From: Choricystis sp. odSpoLacu1
Taxonomy: Eukaryota > Chlorophyta > Trebouxiophyceae
Assembly: GCA_958009055.1 (NCBI GenBank)
Contig: OY253652.1
Location: 558,001 to 622,000 of the forward strand
Direction: 5' to 3'
Length of the DNA stretch: 64,000 nucleotides
In this document: positions 10,001 through 19,196 of the stretch, one piece after another
How the letters are laid out: each line of letters starts with the position of its first letter
Numbering within the stretch: position 1 is the stretch's first letter
Position numbers and translations under genes: made by a program
Notes under the pieces: model-generated
Told to the model about the DNA's origin: nothing
Database searches by the model: none
The model's input: only the letters and a program-made list of their open reading frames with translations

Positions 10001-11245
10001 CCGCCGCGGTGGCGCGCCTCGGACCGCTACCGCCGCGGATGCGGGCATGGTCATCGTCACCGAGAACGCAATTTTCTCGGCGGCGGCGGAGGAGGACGAC
10101 ATTTGATTTTGGGGGAGGGTTTTTTTCTTTGCCAGCGTTTCTTCTTCTTCCAGCCCGCACACACACGCACGCCCACGGGGAACAAGGTTTCGGAACATGT
10201 AAAAGAACACAAGAGCACACCAGTCGTGCCCTTTTTATTTTCGATCCAGAGCGCCAGCAGAGAGTCCAGCAAAGAAAGACACAAGAAGAGGCGCGTGCTC
10301 GTTCCCACCCCCCACCCTCTCCCCCTCACACACACGCACTCAAACTCACCTAAACCCCGGAATCGCACAAAACGTACACGCGTGCGAGCACCCCTCCGCC
10401 ACGCGCAGGTAGGCGGTGTGCTTGGGAGTCAACCGCGCGCGCCGCGCTTCCGGGCGAAACGGCACGGTCGCGTCGCCGACGCGAACGCGCTGGTCTTTGG
10501 GGGGCGGCCGCCCCGCCAGCACGTCCCCCAGGGACGCCGCCAGGCCGCCATAGTGTTGAAAGCCGACGACTAAGTCGGCTTCCGGCAGGGAGGCAGCCAA
10601 GTCGGCGCCGTAGCGTTGGGCGAGGCACCCGGTGACCACGACTTTTTTCTTCTTGCCGTTGGCGCCGCGCAGCGACGACGCCTCGAGAATGGCCTCCAGA
10701 GACTCCGACTTGGCGTCCTCCACAAAGGCGCACGTGTTGACGACGATGGCGTCCGCGTCGGCCGGGTCGTCGATGAGGTCGAAGCCGGCGGAGGAGAGGT
10801 CGCCAAGCAGGACTTCGCCTGGGGAAAGGAAGGAACGGAGCCACGCGTGTGAAGGGAGCGTGAACGAAAACCGGCGGTTGGCCAGCGTGCAGCCTGCCGC
10901 CTCCCACCCCGCAATCAGTGCTAGTCGGGGCTGGCACACAGCAATGCACCACCGTGGCCTGGTTGCGGTGTCGTGCGGTGCGTGAAGGCTAGCGGGCTGG
11001 GGGCTGCCAGCACGCGTTGTTTTTTGACAAGCTGCAGTCGGACGCTGGGCACATGCACGCCGCCTCTCACAACCCACGCACAACAACGCATACCACTCAC
11101 CATCCACCGTGTTTTTGGGGCAGCCCAGCGACACCATGGCCACCTTCTTGGGCGGGGCAGCGCCGCTGCTCGCGGCGGCACGCGCGGCCGCGCGCACGCT
11201 GGGGCGCGCCGGCGCCCCCGGCGGCCGTGCAGCAGAGCGCAGCAT
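7028..11245 (-). CDS. rimO: RimO-type radical-SAM methylthiotransferase, organellar; hosts a nested gene
   Basis: Adds a methylthio group to ribosomal protein uS12 (family function). Exons: 11101-11245, 10350-10818, 7028-7877; introns 10819-11100 (282 nt) and 7878-10349 (2,472 nt). Spliced length is 1,464 nt, 487 residues, in frame throughout. Order: basic Ala-rich leader (1-35, likely transit peptide), MTTase domain with cysteines 42 (LGCPKNTVD), 78 (NTCAF) and 113 (TGCLAQRY), radical-SAM motif C192/C196/C199 (CSHACTFC), then FRGKFRSKPWDAVV across the second splice, and a TRAM domain (VGTTLDVLVDGYDEDGSLIG). The RGKFRS motif and the TRAM sequence fit RimO rather than MiaB. A plastid or mitochondrial ribosome is the likely target. 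The second intron contains the whole VID27-like gene on the opposite strand. The start shares a 211-base divergent promoter with the PNPase-like gene. Confidence 0.92.
8106..10106 (+). CDS. VID27-like WD40-type protein, nested in a RimO intron
   Basis: Two exons, 8106-8192 and 8316-10106, with a 123-nt intron whose length is a multiple of three; 625 residues. The C-terminal half matches the VID27 domain: VSEWTFKKDGVEIPVDDIAN, STFLGLGANRLVRWDMR, then a beta-propeller stretch with WAGGKDYARGAKFSC, VVVGSADGALRLFSD and ALPGLGAPVTAVDVTYDGRW. The N-terminal half has a PH-like region around YDARLFKNMYGVADTDAGRA and an acidic DDDEDEE stretch. The N-terminus MGAAQSS fits the N-myristoylation consensus (Gly2, Ser6), suggesting membrane attachment. 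VID27 was named in yeast for vacuole import and degradation of fructose-1,6-bisphosphatase; its molecular role is poorly defined. The whole gene lies antisense inside intron 2 of rimO, about 210-240 bases from each splice site. Confidence 0.88.
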   Translation: MGAAQSSANDVLPPPAAATAATPVVTSGEVSVVVSVWVAGGVGGGGRGAAPPSTHSLTPRSARLPSTLHQRFTPSTAPPAKLYRFMPAPGSSGGGAWTLVSGAARPAFFDAAREGGADSDDDDHGANPRWHLDVAGLTTPLTDEYAADAAERRVTLAAPSGRGVWALRFGDAASFRSFVDEYDARLFKNMYGVADTDAGRAKIYGTDNPLGATRGTGRHETAASAAAWAAPDPVGDDDEDEETTVTATPPRDARVGDGGTDGGVPRALRLGAGDVSYLARGGRVDVLRNVAGGVRPTGTSFTLTPPSAARRGGGGGAVRAAGGGVSDDVLTPGRLLLMRGESRLAALTPDARDRLYDADVETGRVVSEWTFKKDGVEIPVDDIANETRAAQLDDRSTFLGLGANRLVRWDMRTRGGVVGESSPVVEWAGGKDYARGAKFSCLATSGAGCVVVGSADGALRLFSDRSLTRASTALPGLGAPVTAVDVTYDGRWVLATTDRYLMLVKASWADAGGVQRSAFASRLGASAPAPRLLRLKAEDVASLGGAGLAKGRFTWVTEEGVKERWISATCGTATVLWSLDAVKRASPGLVSAGGLTTVTDYHVIRKGESVVDAAFVHGRHGGTPTGTPSSARRRGGAPRTATAADAGMVIVTENAIFSAAAEEDDI

Positions 11246-11456
11246 GAGTTCACGCTCACGTGAGTGCTAAAGGCGACGTGTCGAGAGGGTGGGAGAGAGA
11301 GGGAGAGTTGAGTTGTGACTGGCGACGGCTCGACACGCAAAACACATGCGCGTTTTTTTCCTCACTCTCTCTTTCTCTCCTCTGGCGGCTCCAGTCACGT
11401 GCCGCATTTGGGTCGCTGCGCACGTCTCGCGTGCCCTCGCGCACTGCCCAGCAGCC
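11246..11456. promoter_or_regulatory. Divergent promoter of rimO and the PNPase-like gene
   Basis: 211 bases separate the two start codons, one on each strand. It includes a purine-rich GAGAGAGGGAGAG patch and pyrimidine-rich stretches on both sides. No TATA box is evident. A shared promoter for two predicted organellar RNA/translation genes is an inference from spacing. Confidence 0.45.
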
Positions 11457-13967
11457 ATGCGCCCCTCCCTGGCGCTGGCAGCGGCACTGCGCGCTGCGGC
11501 CGCCCGCGGCCGACCCGCCGGCAGCCGGGCTGCTGCTTCTTTGTCTGCTCCTGTTGCAGACACGGACCCCCTCCAACCCTCGGATGATCCAAACACGCGC
11601 ACACTGTCCCTGGGCGGGGCTGGGCCACGGGTGGCACTGTCACTCTCACGCCTGGGCGCGTCCCCTGGGGCCGCTGTCACCGCGGCCACCCCCGGCGTTT
11701 CCGTCGTCACCAGCGCCGTGTTGACCAACCTGGCCCGCATCAGCGATGACCGAGCCCGTGCTGGAGACGCTGGCAAGCCGACCGCCGAGTTTCGAGACCG
11801 CAGCGCGGGCGCGCGCGGCGCTGGCAGACGTGGCGGCGACGGGGCGCCCCCACCCGAAGCCTCGGCCCGGGCCATGATGACGGCTGCGTTGACGGCAGGT
11901 GGGCCTGCAGCGCCGACGCATGTTGCTGCGGCGTTGCGCGGGGGAGTGCCCGCTGATGCTCTGCCTCCAGTAATTGCGGCAGCTGCAGTCGCTGCAGCAG
12001 CCGCGGGCGCCCCCCTGACGCACGCCCTGGGCGTGGCCCGCGTGTCTACCGATGCGAATACTGTTACCACTGCCTGGCCAGACGCGGCCGCCCGCGTGGA
12101 GGCCTCGGTGGATGCTTTGGTTGTGACGGCTGATGGCGCAGACGCTGCAGTTGACGTGACCGCGCGCGAAGCCAGCGTCGAAGCCGTTCTGGTCACGCTC
12201 GCCGTCGCACGCGCCCGCGCCATTGAAACAGAGGCGGGCGTGGCCAAGGAGGCAAGGTTTGCGGCGGCGGGGCTGCCGCCACAGCCTCCGCGCGCTGCTT
12301 TTCCAGACCCGGCCGCTGCCGCTGCGTACGAGGCAGCCCTCACCCCCCACCTCGACACCGTGCTGGCAGCGGCTGCGACACCGCTCACCGGCCCCAGCTT
12401 GGGCGCGTCCCTGGCCTCTGCCCGGGCGGCCGCAGTGCGCGACCTGCGCGCGCGCGGCGCGTGGCGCGCCCCCTACGCCCGCGTCCCCGGCTCCGGCTGC
12501 GTCTCCCAAGCCGATGAAGAAGGGGCCGCCCCCACCATCATTGCGGCTGCGCTGGCGCGGAGAGCGGGGGCGGGAGAGCCCCGCGCCGGCGCGCGCGGCG
12601 CGCACGACGTGCGCCCCCTTGCCCTCACCCCAGCCCAAGTCGGCGACGCGCACGGCGCCTCCGAAGCCGCCATCGGCGCCACCCGCGTGTCCGCCATCGC
12701 CACCATCCACGTGGACAAGGGCGCCGACCCAGTCGCCCCTACCGGGGCGGGGCGGCTGCGCGCGTCGCTCGCGCGCGCAGCCCACGCGCCGTCCCCCACC
12801 ATCCCCCACCCCGCCGTCGGGGCGCGCGCCTCCTCCTGGCCCGCCGACCATGATGCCATGGCCGCCCTGGACCGCGCCCTGGCGGGCGTGCTGCCGGCTG
12901 GTGGGGATGGCGCGCCCCCCGCGCTGCCGTGGCCGTTTGCGGTGCGTGCTGCTGTCGACGTGCACGCGTGCGACGGCGGCGTGGCGGGACCCGCCCTGGC
13001 GGCGGTCAGCCTGGCACTGGCCACGGCGGGGGCGCCGTTGCCGCGGTGCGTGGGCGGGCGGGATGTGGCGCTGCTGGTGGAGAGGGTGGGGAAGGAGGGC
13101 GCGGCAGAGAGGTGGCACTTGGCTGTCGACCCCACCGCCGTTGAGCTGGCTGCCGCCGCTGTCACTGTGACAGTCACAGCCACCTCAACCGGCATCACCT
13201 CTGCCCGCGTGGAGGCGCGGTCAGCCGGCGGCGCCCCCGCCGACGCGGTGGACGCGGCGCTGCATGCCGCGGCCGGCGCGGCGGCGGCCGACGCGGCGGC
13301 AGCCGACGCCGCGGTCGCCACCCTGCAGACTGGAGCATCCTTTGGCGCCATCACCATCGCCAAAGACCTCACCGGGCGCGTGCTGGGCGTGGGCGGCAGC
13401 CAGCTGCGCGCGCTGGAGGGGGCGACCGGCACACTGATCGCGCTCGGCCCAGAGGACCCTCCCTCCGCGCCGTCTGGCGACGACGCCCCCCTGCCGCCCC
13501 CCTCCATGGATGCGCATCAAGTGGCGCGCTATTATGCGCCATCTGTAGCTGCAGCTGCCGCCCTGGAGGCACGTGTGGCGGGCATCACTGGTGCCGACAT
13601 CGTGGCGGGCGCCACGTTTGACGCCACCGTCACCGACGTCGCCGACTTTGGCGTTTTTGTCCTCCTCCCGGGAGGCGCCCGCGAGCTCGTCCACATCTCG
13701 GAGCTGGCCCACCACCGTGTCGCCTCGGTGGAGGATGTGGTGAGCGTGGGTGACTCGATCAAGATTGTGTGCCTGGGCCGCGACGCGCGCGGCCTGCTGC
13801 GCCTGTCTCGCAAGGCGGCCCTGCCGTCCCCCGGTGGTGGCGAGGGGGCCGGATGGCGGAGCATGGGGGAGGGGCGGCCCCAGCGTGGCGACCGGAGGAC
13901 GGGCGGGGGCGACCGTGGCGGCCGCGGCGGCGATCGTGGTGGCCGCCCGCCGCCGCGCAGACGGTGA
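11457..13967 (+). CDS. PNPase-like protein with KH and S1 domains, degenerate catalytic core
   Basis: Single exon, 836 residues from the ATG at 11457 (MRPSLALAAALRAAAARG), which gives a typical organelle transit peptide. Layout follows polynucleotide phosphorylase: two RNase PH-like cores (first begins near TRTLSLGGAGPRVALSL, second near HDVRPLALTPAQVGDAHGAS), a KH domain (GRVLGVGGSQLRALEG, about 631-661), an S1 domain (about 714-787; GATFDATVTDVADFGVFVLL, ELVHISELAHHRV), then an RGG-rich tail of repeated DRGGR. Length fits PNPase (700-900). However, motifs that bind phosphate and metal in the second core are replaced: the GRREIGHG region reads SSWPADHDAM, the SSS region reads DGGVAG, and I find no GDMDFKVAG. 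So RNA binding looks retained while phosphorolysis looks doubtful. Plastid or mitochondrial location is inferred. Confidence 0.82.
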   Translation: MRPSLALAAALRAAAARGRPAGSRAAASLSAPVADTDPLQPSDDPNTRTLSLGGAGPRVALSLSRLGASPGAAVTAATPGVSVVTSAVLTNLARISDDRARAGDAGKPTAEFRDRSAGARGAGRRGGDGAPPPEASARAMMTAALTAGGPAAPTHVAAALRGGVPADALPPVIAAAAVAAAAAGAPLTHALGVARVSTDANTVTTAWPDAAARVEASVDALVVTADGADAAVDVTAREASVEAVLVTLAVARARAIETEAGVAKEARFAAAGLPPQPPRAAFPDPAAAAAYEAALTPHLDTVLAAAATPLTGPSLGASLASARAAAVRDLRARGAWRAPYARVPGSGCVSQADEEGAAPTIIAAALARRAGAGEPRAGARGAHDVRPLALTPAQVGDAHGASEAAIGATRVSAIATIHVDKGADPVAPTGAGRLRASLARAAHAPSPTIPHPAVGARASSWPADHDAMAALDRALAGVLPAGGDGAPPALPWPFAVRAAVDVHACDGGVAGPALAAVSLALATAGAPLPRCVGGRDVALLVERVGKEGAAERWHLAVDPTAVELAAAAVTVTVTATSTGITSARVEARSAGGAPADAVDAALHAAAGAAAADAAAADAAVATLQTGASFGAITIAKDLTGRVLGVGGSQLRALEGATGTLIALGPEDPPSAPSGDDAPLPPPSMDAHQVARYYAPSVAAAAALEARVAGITGADIVAGATFDATVTDVADFGVFVLLPGGARELVHISELAHHRVASVEDVVSVGDSIKIVCLGRDARGLLRLSRKAALPSPGGGEGAGWRSMGEGRPQRGDRRTGGGDRGGRGGDRGGRPPPRRR

Positions 13968-14137
13968 AGTTAAAAGGCACAACGTTTTTTTTGTTTTTTG
14001 TTTGGGCTTGCACAATGGGTGTCCCTCTGTTGAAACGTTTCTGAAAAAGCAGATGAAAAAACGAAAAGCCGCAACGCACACACACACACAGAGACACTGG
14101 CAGACAGAAACACAATGAAACAACACTCTTTTTTCCA

Positions 14138-15160
14138 TCATTCACGCCTTGCCAGTGCGCCCGCCAGCAAGTCTGCCGCCGCGGGCGGCGGCGGCAGCGG
14201 CGCGCGCACGGTCGCGGCCCCCGCGACAACGTCGGCGTGCGCTGCCGCAGCAGCTGCTTCCGGCGTCATTGGCGGCGGGGATAAATGTGCAACACCATCA
14301 TCCTGCTTCTGCCCCAGCCCAATCGTCGGCTTGAGCCCGCGCTCCGCGCGCTCGGCCTCGCGCCGCTGCGCGCGCGCGACGAGTGCCGCGCGGTCCGCAA
14401 CCCCCCACTCTGCATGCGCGAACCGGCAGTCGCCCCCCAGGGCGCACGCCCCCGTCAACAGCAGGCGGGCGCAGGGTTCCTGGGCGGTGGCGTCGTGCGA
14501 GAATTCGCACAGCGCCCCCTTCATGCACTCGCCACGAGCCGCGTAGCGGCACGGCACCAGCCGGGTGGATGGGTCAACTCCTGCATGCGTGAACTCGCAG
14601 GCCGCGCCCCGCAGGCAGCGGCCCTGCATGTAGAATGTGCAGATGGAGCGGGTGGGGGTGGGCATCGCGGGGGGTGGCAGGCAGCCAGCGCCAGGCCGGG
14701 GGTGTGTGGAGGGGGCGGGGCCACCTCCTCCTCCAGCTCTACCTCCTTTCTTCGCCTTCTTCTGCACAGGCAACGCGGGCGGTGCCGCCAGCCGGGCCAG
14801 CGCCAGAGGCGGCGGCGGCGCGTGCGGCAGCACAGTCGCACGTGGCGACGCGCTCGCGCCGCGCGTGGACCCCCGATCGGCGTCGTCGGCCCGCGTGCCA
14901 AACACCAAGCACCCCGACTGAGCAGCGTGCAGCACGGCAGGCGCCACAAACTCGTCGAGGGCCAGGACGTGGGTGGCGTCGGCGGGCGTCCATGCGGGAG
15001 GGGGGCCGGCGGACGGCGTGTCGCGCCCCGCGGACGGCCGGGCGGCACCATCAGACCCAGACGCCACGCGGGCAACGGTGGCCGAGTCGGAAGGGGAGGG
15101 CGAGGGGGATGAATGGGTGGCGGTGCAGGGCGGCAGCGGCGGGGGTGGGCGGCGCGGCAT
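14138..15160 (-). CDS. CCCH zinc-finger protein with three fingers
   Basis: Single exon, 340 residues starting MPRRPPPPLPPC. Three consecutive CCCH fingers lie in the C-terminal half: CTFYMQGRCLRGAACEFTH and CRYAARGECMKGALCEFSH (both C-x7-C-x5-C-x3-H) and CARLLLTGACALGGDCRFAH (C-x8-C-x5-C-x3-H). The N-terminal half is Pro/Ser/Ala-rich and low complexity, apart from a segment around ADATHVLALDEFVAPAVLHA that may be a small folded element. A basic KKAKKGGR stretch just before the fingers could be a nuclear signal. CCCH proteins usually bind RNA; the third finger followed by EWG-V-DRAALVARAQRREAER recalls makorin/ZC3H families, but there is no RING, so I do not name it. It converges on the PNPase-like gene and diverges from the membrane protein at 15600. 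Confidence 0.85.
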   Translation of the reverse strand: MPRRPPPPLPPCTATHSSPSPSPSDSATVARVASGSDGAARPSAGRDTPSAGPPPAWTPADATHVLALDEFVAPAVLHAAQSGCLVFGTRADDADRGSTRGASASPRATVLPHAPPPPLALARLAAPPALPVQKKAKKGGRAGGGGGPAPSTHPRPGAGCLPPPAMPTPTRSICTFYMQGRCLRGAACEFTHAGVDPSTRLVPCRYAARGECMKGALCEFSHDATAQEPCARLLLTGACALGGDCRFAHAEWGVADRAALVARAQRREAERAERGLKPTIGLGQKQDDGVAHLSPPPMTPEAAAAAAHADVVAGAATVRAPLPPPPAAADLLAGALARRE

Positions 15161-15599
15161 TGTTGTTGTGGTGTGCGACCACCACGCTGGCCTCAGGGCG
15201 TGTGTGTGACCACCAGAAAGGTGGAGAGGAGCACACGCGCGTGCGAGGGAGGGACCTAAGGTCGCATCGGGACGGAGGGAGGGAAGCGACGTTTTCTTTT
15301 GTCCGGCTGCCCACAAATTGACTCCCTCTCGCGTGTGTTTTTGTTGGTCCCTCTCCTTCGCCCGCCCCCCTCCATCGCCAACACCAAAGGTGCGCACCCC
15401 TCCCGGCACCCCTCAATCGCTGCGCCTGATTGTCATAGCACGCGCGCGCATTGAGTGGAGTCAATCGCACGCGTATTCGGCGTCCCACTGCCCACCCGTC
15501 GATGGACGAGTTGTCAACGCCGAAAACGACCACCCCCAACCTTCCCTCCTTCCCTCCAGGTTCCCGCGCCAACAACACCCGCCCCGCCACCCCCACACC
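15161..15599. promoter_or_regulatory. Divergent intergenic region, 439 bases
   Basis: Lies between the starts of the CCCH gene (-) and the membrane protein (+). It contains pyrimidine tracts around 15345-15375 and 15540-15560. The latter ends in a CTCCAG-like acceptor about 40 bases before the downstream ATG, so a 5'-UTR intron in the membrane-protein transcript is possible. I see no protein-coding signal. Confidence 0.4.
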
Positions 15600-16889
15600 A
15601 TGGCCCCCGCTCACGGCGCCCCCCTGGCCGTGGCAGCCGCCGGCTGGGCGCTGGCCCTGGCCACCACCGCCGCGCGCGCGGCAAAAGGCACCCTGCTCGA
15701 GTCCCGCGCGTCAGCGGGGTGGTGGGCCCTCGCCCTCCAGGCCGGCGCCCTGGCCTACGCCGCTTGGTCGGTGGCCAAGCCCGGGCGGCCGCGCGCCCCT
15801 GCCGTGGGCGCTCTGGCGTTTGCGTCCTACCCTCTGTCGTGGCGTGCGCAGGACTGCCTCCTCGGCACCGCCGCCTCGTCCCCCCTGGCCGTCGCCGCCG
15901 GCGCCGGCTGGCTCATCGCCGCCATTGGCGACTACCTTTCCATCATCGCGCTCGGCACCAAGCGACCCAGGGTCGCGGCGGCAGCCCACACGGGCGCGCA
16001 CCGCGCGGCAGCGATCGTGGGTGTCGCTCTGGGCCTCGTCGGCCTCATCGTCCTGGCGGGCGGCGCCCTGCGCCTCGCCCTGATGGCCCACACCATCTCC
16101 TTCACCCTGTACGACATCATTCTGCAGGGAGGCGCCGTCTTTTTCTCGGCGGCTGCCCTCATTCCTCCCTCCGCTGTCGGCGGGTGGCGCGCCCACCTGG
16201 CCGCCGTCGGCCTCGCCGCCGCCGCCACCGTCAACGTGCTGCGCACCGCCCTGCCCCCCTACCTGGACGGTCCCACGGGGGCCATCCGGGCGGGGGCAAG
16301 TCTGGCGGCGGCGGGCAACGTTCTGACGATGGCGACGCTGGGCGTCACGCCGACCGGCCACACCAAAGCCGTGGCTGGCGCCCCCTACGGCGGCGCCCCC
16401 GTCCCCGCTCTCGCGGTCGGCACCGCCGGCCAAGCCATCTCCCTGGCCGGCCTCATCACCGCCATCGTGGGCGCCGCCAAGCTGGCGACCGGGGGCGGCG
16501 TCGCGGCGGTATTGCACACACCCTCCTCCACGGCAGGCTCCTTCCTCAAGCTCGCCATCCACGCCGCTGCGATTGGTTACGCGGCCACCGCCAACCCCCT
16601 GCTGCGCGGGAAATCGGGTGGCGCCTTCCTGGGGCGGGCCAGGGCGGCTGTCGTGGGTTTGTTGGCCACGGCTGCCGCATTTGGGTCGTACGACTTGGAG
16701 TCGCTCTACGGCCCCGGCCCCACCGCCCCCTTCCGCCGCCCCACCAACTCGGTGCTGGTGTATGGGGGGCTGTTTGCCATCATCATCGGTGAGTTGATCA
16801 CCATGCTGGGGCTGGGGTCGGCCCGGCCGCCCGCGGGCGGCGCGGGCGGCGTGCTGCCCGAGGCGGTGGCTGCCGGGCCTAAGGCGTGA
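15600..16889 (+). CDS. Multi-pass membrane protein, family unknown
   Basis: Single exon, 429 residues. Eight to ten hydrophobic helices are visible, for example AAAGWALALATTAARAAKG, AAGAGWLIAAIGDYLSIIAL, GVALGLVGLIVLAGGALRLA, AVPALAVG-type Gly/Ala helices and VLVYGGLFAIIIGELITMLG near the C-terminus, with short loops between. Polar residues recur inside helices (GDYLS, YDIILQGGAVFF, GELITM), as in transporters or membrane enzymes. The N-terminus has no clear transit peptide; the first helix may act as a signal anchor. No motif allows a confident family. The GDYLSII element superficially recalls YhhN/TMEM86 lysoplasmalogenases but the rest does not fit well. Strong third-position GC and many aligned helices support a real gene. 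Confidence 0.75.
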   Translation: MAPAHGAPLAVAAAGWALALATTAARAAKGTLLESRASAGWWALALQAGALAYAAWSVAKPGRPRAPAVGALAFASYPLSWRAQDCLLGTAASSPLAVAAGAGWLIAAIGDYLSIIALGTKRPRVAAAAHTGAHRAAAIVGVALGLVGLIVLAGGALRLALMAHTISFTLYDIILQGGAVFFSAAALIPPSAVGGWRAHLAAVGLAAAATVNVLRTALPPYLDGPTGAIRAGASLAAAGNVLTMATLGVTPTGHTKAVAGAPYGGAPVPALAVGTAGQAISLAGLITAIVGAAKLATGGGVAAVLHTPSSTAGSFLKLAIHAAAIGYAATANPLLRGKSGGAFLGRARAAVVGLLATAAAFGSYDLESLYGPGPTAPFRRPTNSVLVYGGLFAIIIGELITMLGLGSARPPAGGAGGVLPEAVAAGPKA

Positions 16890-17052
16890 ATGGCGTGTCA
16901 CGGCGACTGGCGTCTGTTTTTGTATTAACTGGCATAAAACGAGAGAGTTGTGCGTGTGAAAACCAAACAACATGAGAGCAACGTGATCAAAAAACCAGGG
17001 GCGGGTTGATGTTGTTTTTTGCACCCGGCCCTTTCTCTCTCCCTCACATCCT

Positions 17053-17565
17053 TCACCCCGGCGGCCACTTCATCTGCCTCCCCCCCAGCACGTGCAGATG
17101 GAGGTGGTAGACCGACTGCGACCCGTCGACGCCATCGTTGACGACGACGCGAAACCCGCTGTTCAGTCCCTCCTGCTTCGCGACCTGGCCCGCCACATAT
17201 AACAGGTGCCCCAGCACAGCCTCGTGCCTGGGCTGCGCCTTGGACAGCTGGGACAAGCCGTCCCTGTGTTTTGGGATGACCAGAAAGTGGGTGGGCGCTT
17301 GGGGTGAGATGTCGCGGAACGCGAGCGCGGTGTCGTCTTCGTAGATGATGGTGGCGGGAATCTGCTTGGCCACGATCTTGTCGAAGAGGGTGGGCTCGCC
17401 AGCGTCGGCAGAGGCGGCCAGGTTGGCGGCAGCCGCGCGGCGGGCGGCTTCTTCTTCGGAGGTGGACATTGTGGCGCGGGGGTTGAGCAGGCGGGGCCTG
17501 ATGGTTTGGGAATGACAGGGGAGGCGGAGAGTGCGCGGTAAGAGGGCGCGCGAGGCACGGAGCAT
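17053..17565 (-). CDS. HINT-type HIT-family nucleotide hydrolase
   Basis: Single exon, 170 residues if translation starts at 17565. A second in-frame ATG (17469, [11 protein letters not shown]) gives the cytosolic-size HINT1 core of about 138 residues; the extra 32 residues ([18 protein letters not shown]) look like a mitochondrial or plastid presequence, so dual start use is possible. The core follows HINT1 closely: [55 protein letters not shown], and the histidine triad HLHLHVLGG followed by RQMKWPPG at the C-terminus. HINT proteins hydrolyse adenosine phosphoramidates and acyl-adenylates. It shares a short divergent promoter with the unrecognised gene that starts near 17729. Confidence 0.95.
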   Translation of the reverse strand: MLRASRALLPRTLRLPCHSQTIRPRLLNPRATMSTSEEEAARRAAAANLAASADAGEPTLFDKIVAKQIPATIIYEDDTALAFRDISPQAPTHFLVIPKHRDGLSQLSKAQPRHEAVLGHLLYVAGQVAKQEGLNSGFRVVVNDGVDGSQSVYHLHLHVLGGRQMKWPPG

Positions 17566-17728
17566 GCCTGAGTTCGACGACGAAGGTGTTTTTTGGTCAA
17601 ACTCGCTGAAATTCTTTCGACACTCTTTTCAGCCCTGGGGCGATTTTCTGCGTGCACCGCGGCCCCGATAACGCGCACCAGCGGGCGTCAACGGCGCGAG
17701 CCAGCGCGCTTCAGGGACGGCGACGACA

Positions 17729-19196
17729 ATGCGGACACCACCACCCCCGTGACGTCAGCGGAAGTGGGAGTCGGGTGCGTGAGGTGCGGTCGACGTGCAT
17801 GGGACCTTTTCGCACAGGACTTTCGCCCCTGCTCGCTTTTCGCTCACCCTCCCTCGACTCTCGCCTTCCCTCTCTTCCCCCAGGGCCAACGTCGCCATGC
17901 AGGGCCTGCATACCACCGACCCCGCCGCCTATGCCGGAATGGACGCGTTCGAAGATCCGAAACACAAACTGGTGCACTGTCTGTTGACCAAAACCAAGGG
18001 CCACCCTGGTGCCAGCAACCCGCTGCCAGGCCAACAAGCGTGCCAACAAGCGCCACACCGTTCTCTGCGCCCCCCGTCCCACACTCCCTTTTTCTCTGAT
18101 GATCATTTGTTGTATATGGGGGGGGCTGTGTGGTGAGAGAGTGTGTGTGCCTGTCCCGGTGTCCTCCTTTTAGTTTTTTCAGCACCGCCGCCTGTTTGTG
18201 TTTCATGTTTTCTGTTTGCAAGTATTTTCACATAGAATCAGCCACATCCACCTACTTCAAACCGGGGCCACCACGCGGGGGGGGCACGCCCCGCCCATTT
18301 GGCCACGATGGTGGCGGCGGCGGGCGTTGATTTTCGTGTGTGTTTTTTTTGTCAAACAACGCGATTTCGAACGAACAGAACAACATTGATTTCGCGCCCG
18401 GCGGGTGCGCCTCCGCCACCACCTTCGTTGCTGGCCCCCACGGAGGAGGGGACGGGAAAGCCATCCCCCCACTTACATGCACCCGTCTGCCTCGCCCGCC
18501 AGCCGCCCTCGGTCGGCGGGGGTCGTCGCGCGGCGCAGCCCTCAATTCCACTCCCCTAAACCGCCCCCCGTCGCCACCTGCTGCCGCCCCCCGCTGCCAC
18601 GCTCTCCCCTAGCAATCATCCTACTCCACACCTGCGTCACTGCGGTGGCGGGCGCCCACCTGGCCTTGGCCCTGATTCGCGGCGCGGCCCTGCACGCGCC
18701 ACCCCCATCCCACGCGCACCTGGCCCCCGCCGCCGCCGCCGTCGTGGCTGCTGCCGCGGCGGCGGGCGGTACACTGGGTGAAGCCACCGCTGCCGCGCTG
18801 GCCACCATTGCTGCCACGCTGGAGGAGCGTGATGAGAGTGGGCGCTTGGCGTCAGCTGTCGCCGCGGTGCAAGCGCACCACGCTGGTGTGCGGGAAGCGC
18901 GGGCCCAGAAGGCGGCGGCTGTGGATGAAGAGGGTGATGTTGAGCAAGACGCTGAGGCTGTGTCGGCGGCACCTCAACCGGAGGCCACCACCACCACCGC
19001 CGAGGCCGACGCACCCGCCGACCTGCCCCCCTCCAAACGGCCGCGCCCGTCGCCCGTCATCAACCTGACGGTGCGGTCAGGTGCAGTGAGCCCGGGGCTG
19101 ACAGCGCTGGAGCTGGACGCGCTGGCGGGGCTGGCGGGGATGGAGGAGGGAGGGGGTGACGCAACGCCCTTGGTCGAACACCAAGTGCCAGCATGA
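17729..19196 (+). CDS. Unrecognised protein, tentative three-exon model
   Basis: Tentative exons: 17729-17748 (MRTPPPP), 17884-18008, 18613-19196; introns 17749-17883 and 18009-18612. The sum is 729 nt, in frame, 242 residues. Exon 2 reads QGLHTTDPAAYAGMDAFEDP and then KHKLVHCLLTKTKGHP; exon 3 continues AIILLHTCVTAVAGAHLALA and carries a long Ala-rich helical region, an acidic stretch and a short basic PPSKRPRPSP element. Translation may instead begin at the ATG at 17896. The block 18100-18480 is T-rich and non-coding in character, consistent with an intron, but the two coding blocks could also be separate genes. I do not recognise the family. A gene is supported by GC3 bias and matching splice phases only. 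Confidence 0.4.

Noticed and set aside
7028..10350. RimO as two separate fused fragments or a broken gene
   Set aside because: Donor and acceptor signals and a perfect RGKFRS junction with exact frame make a long intron the simpler reading.
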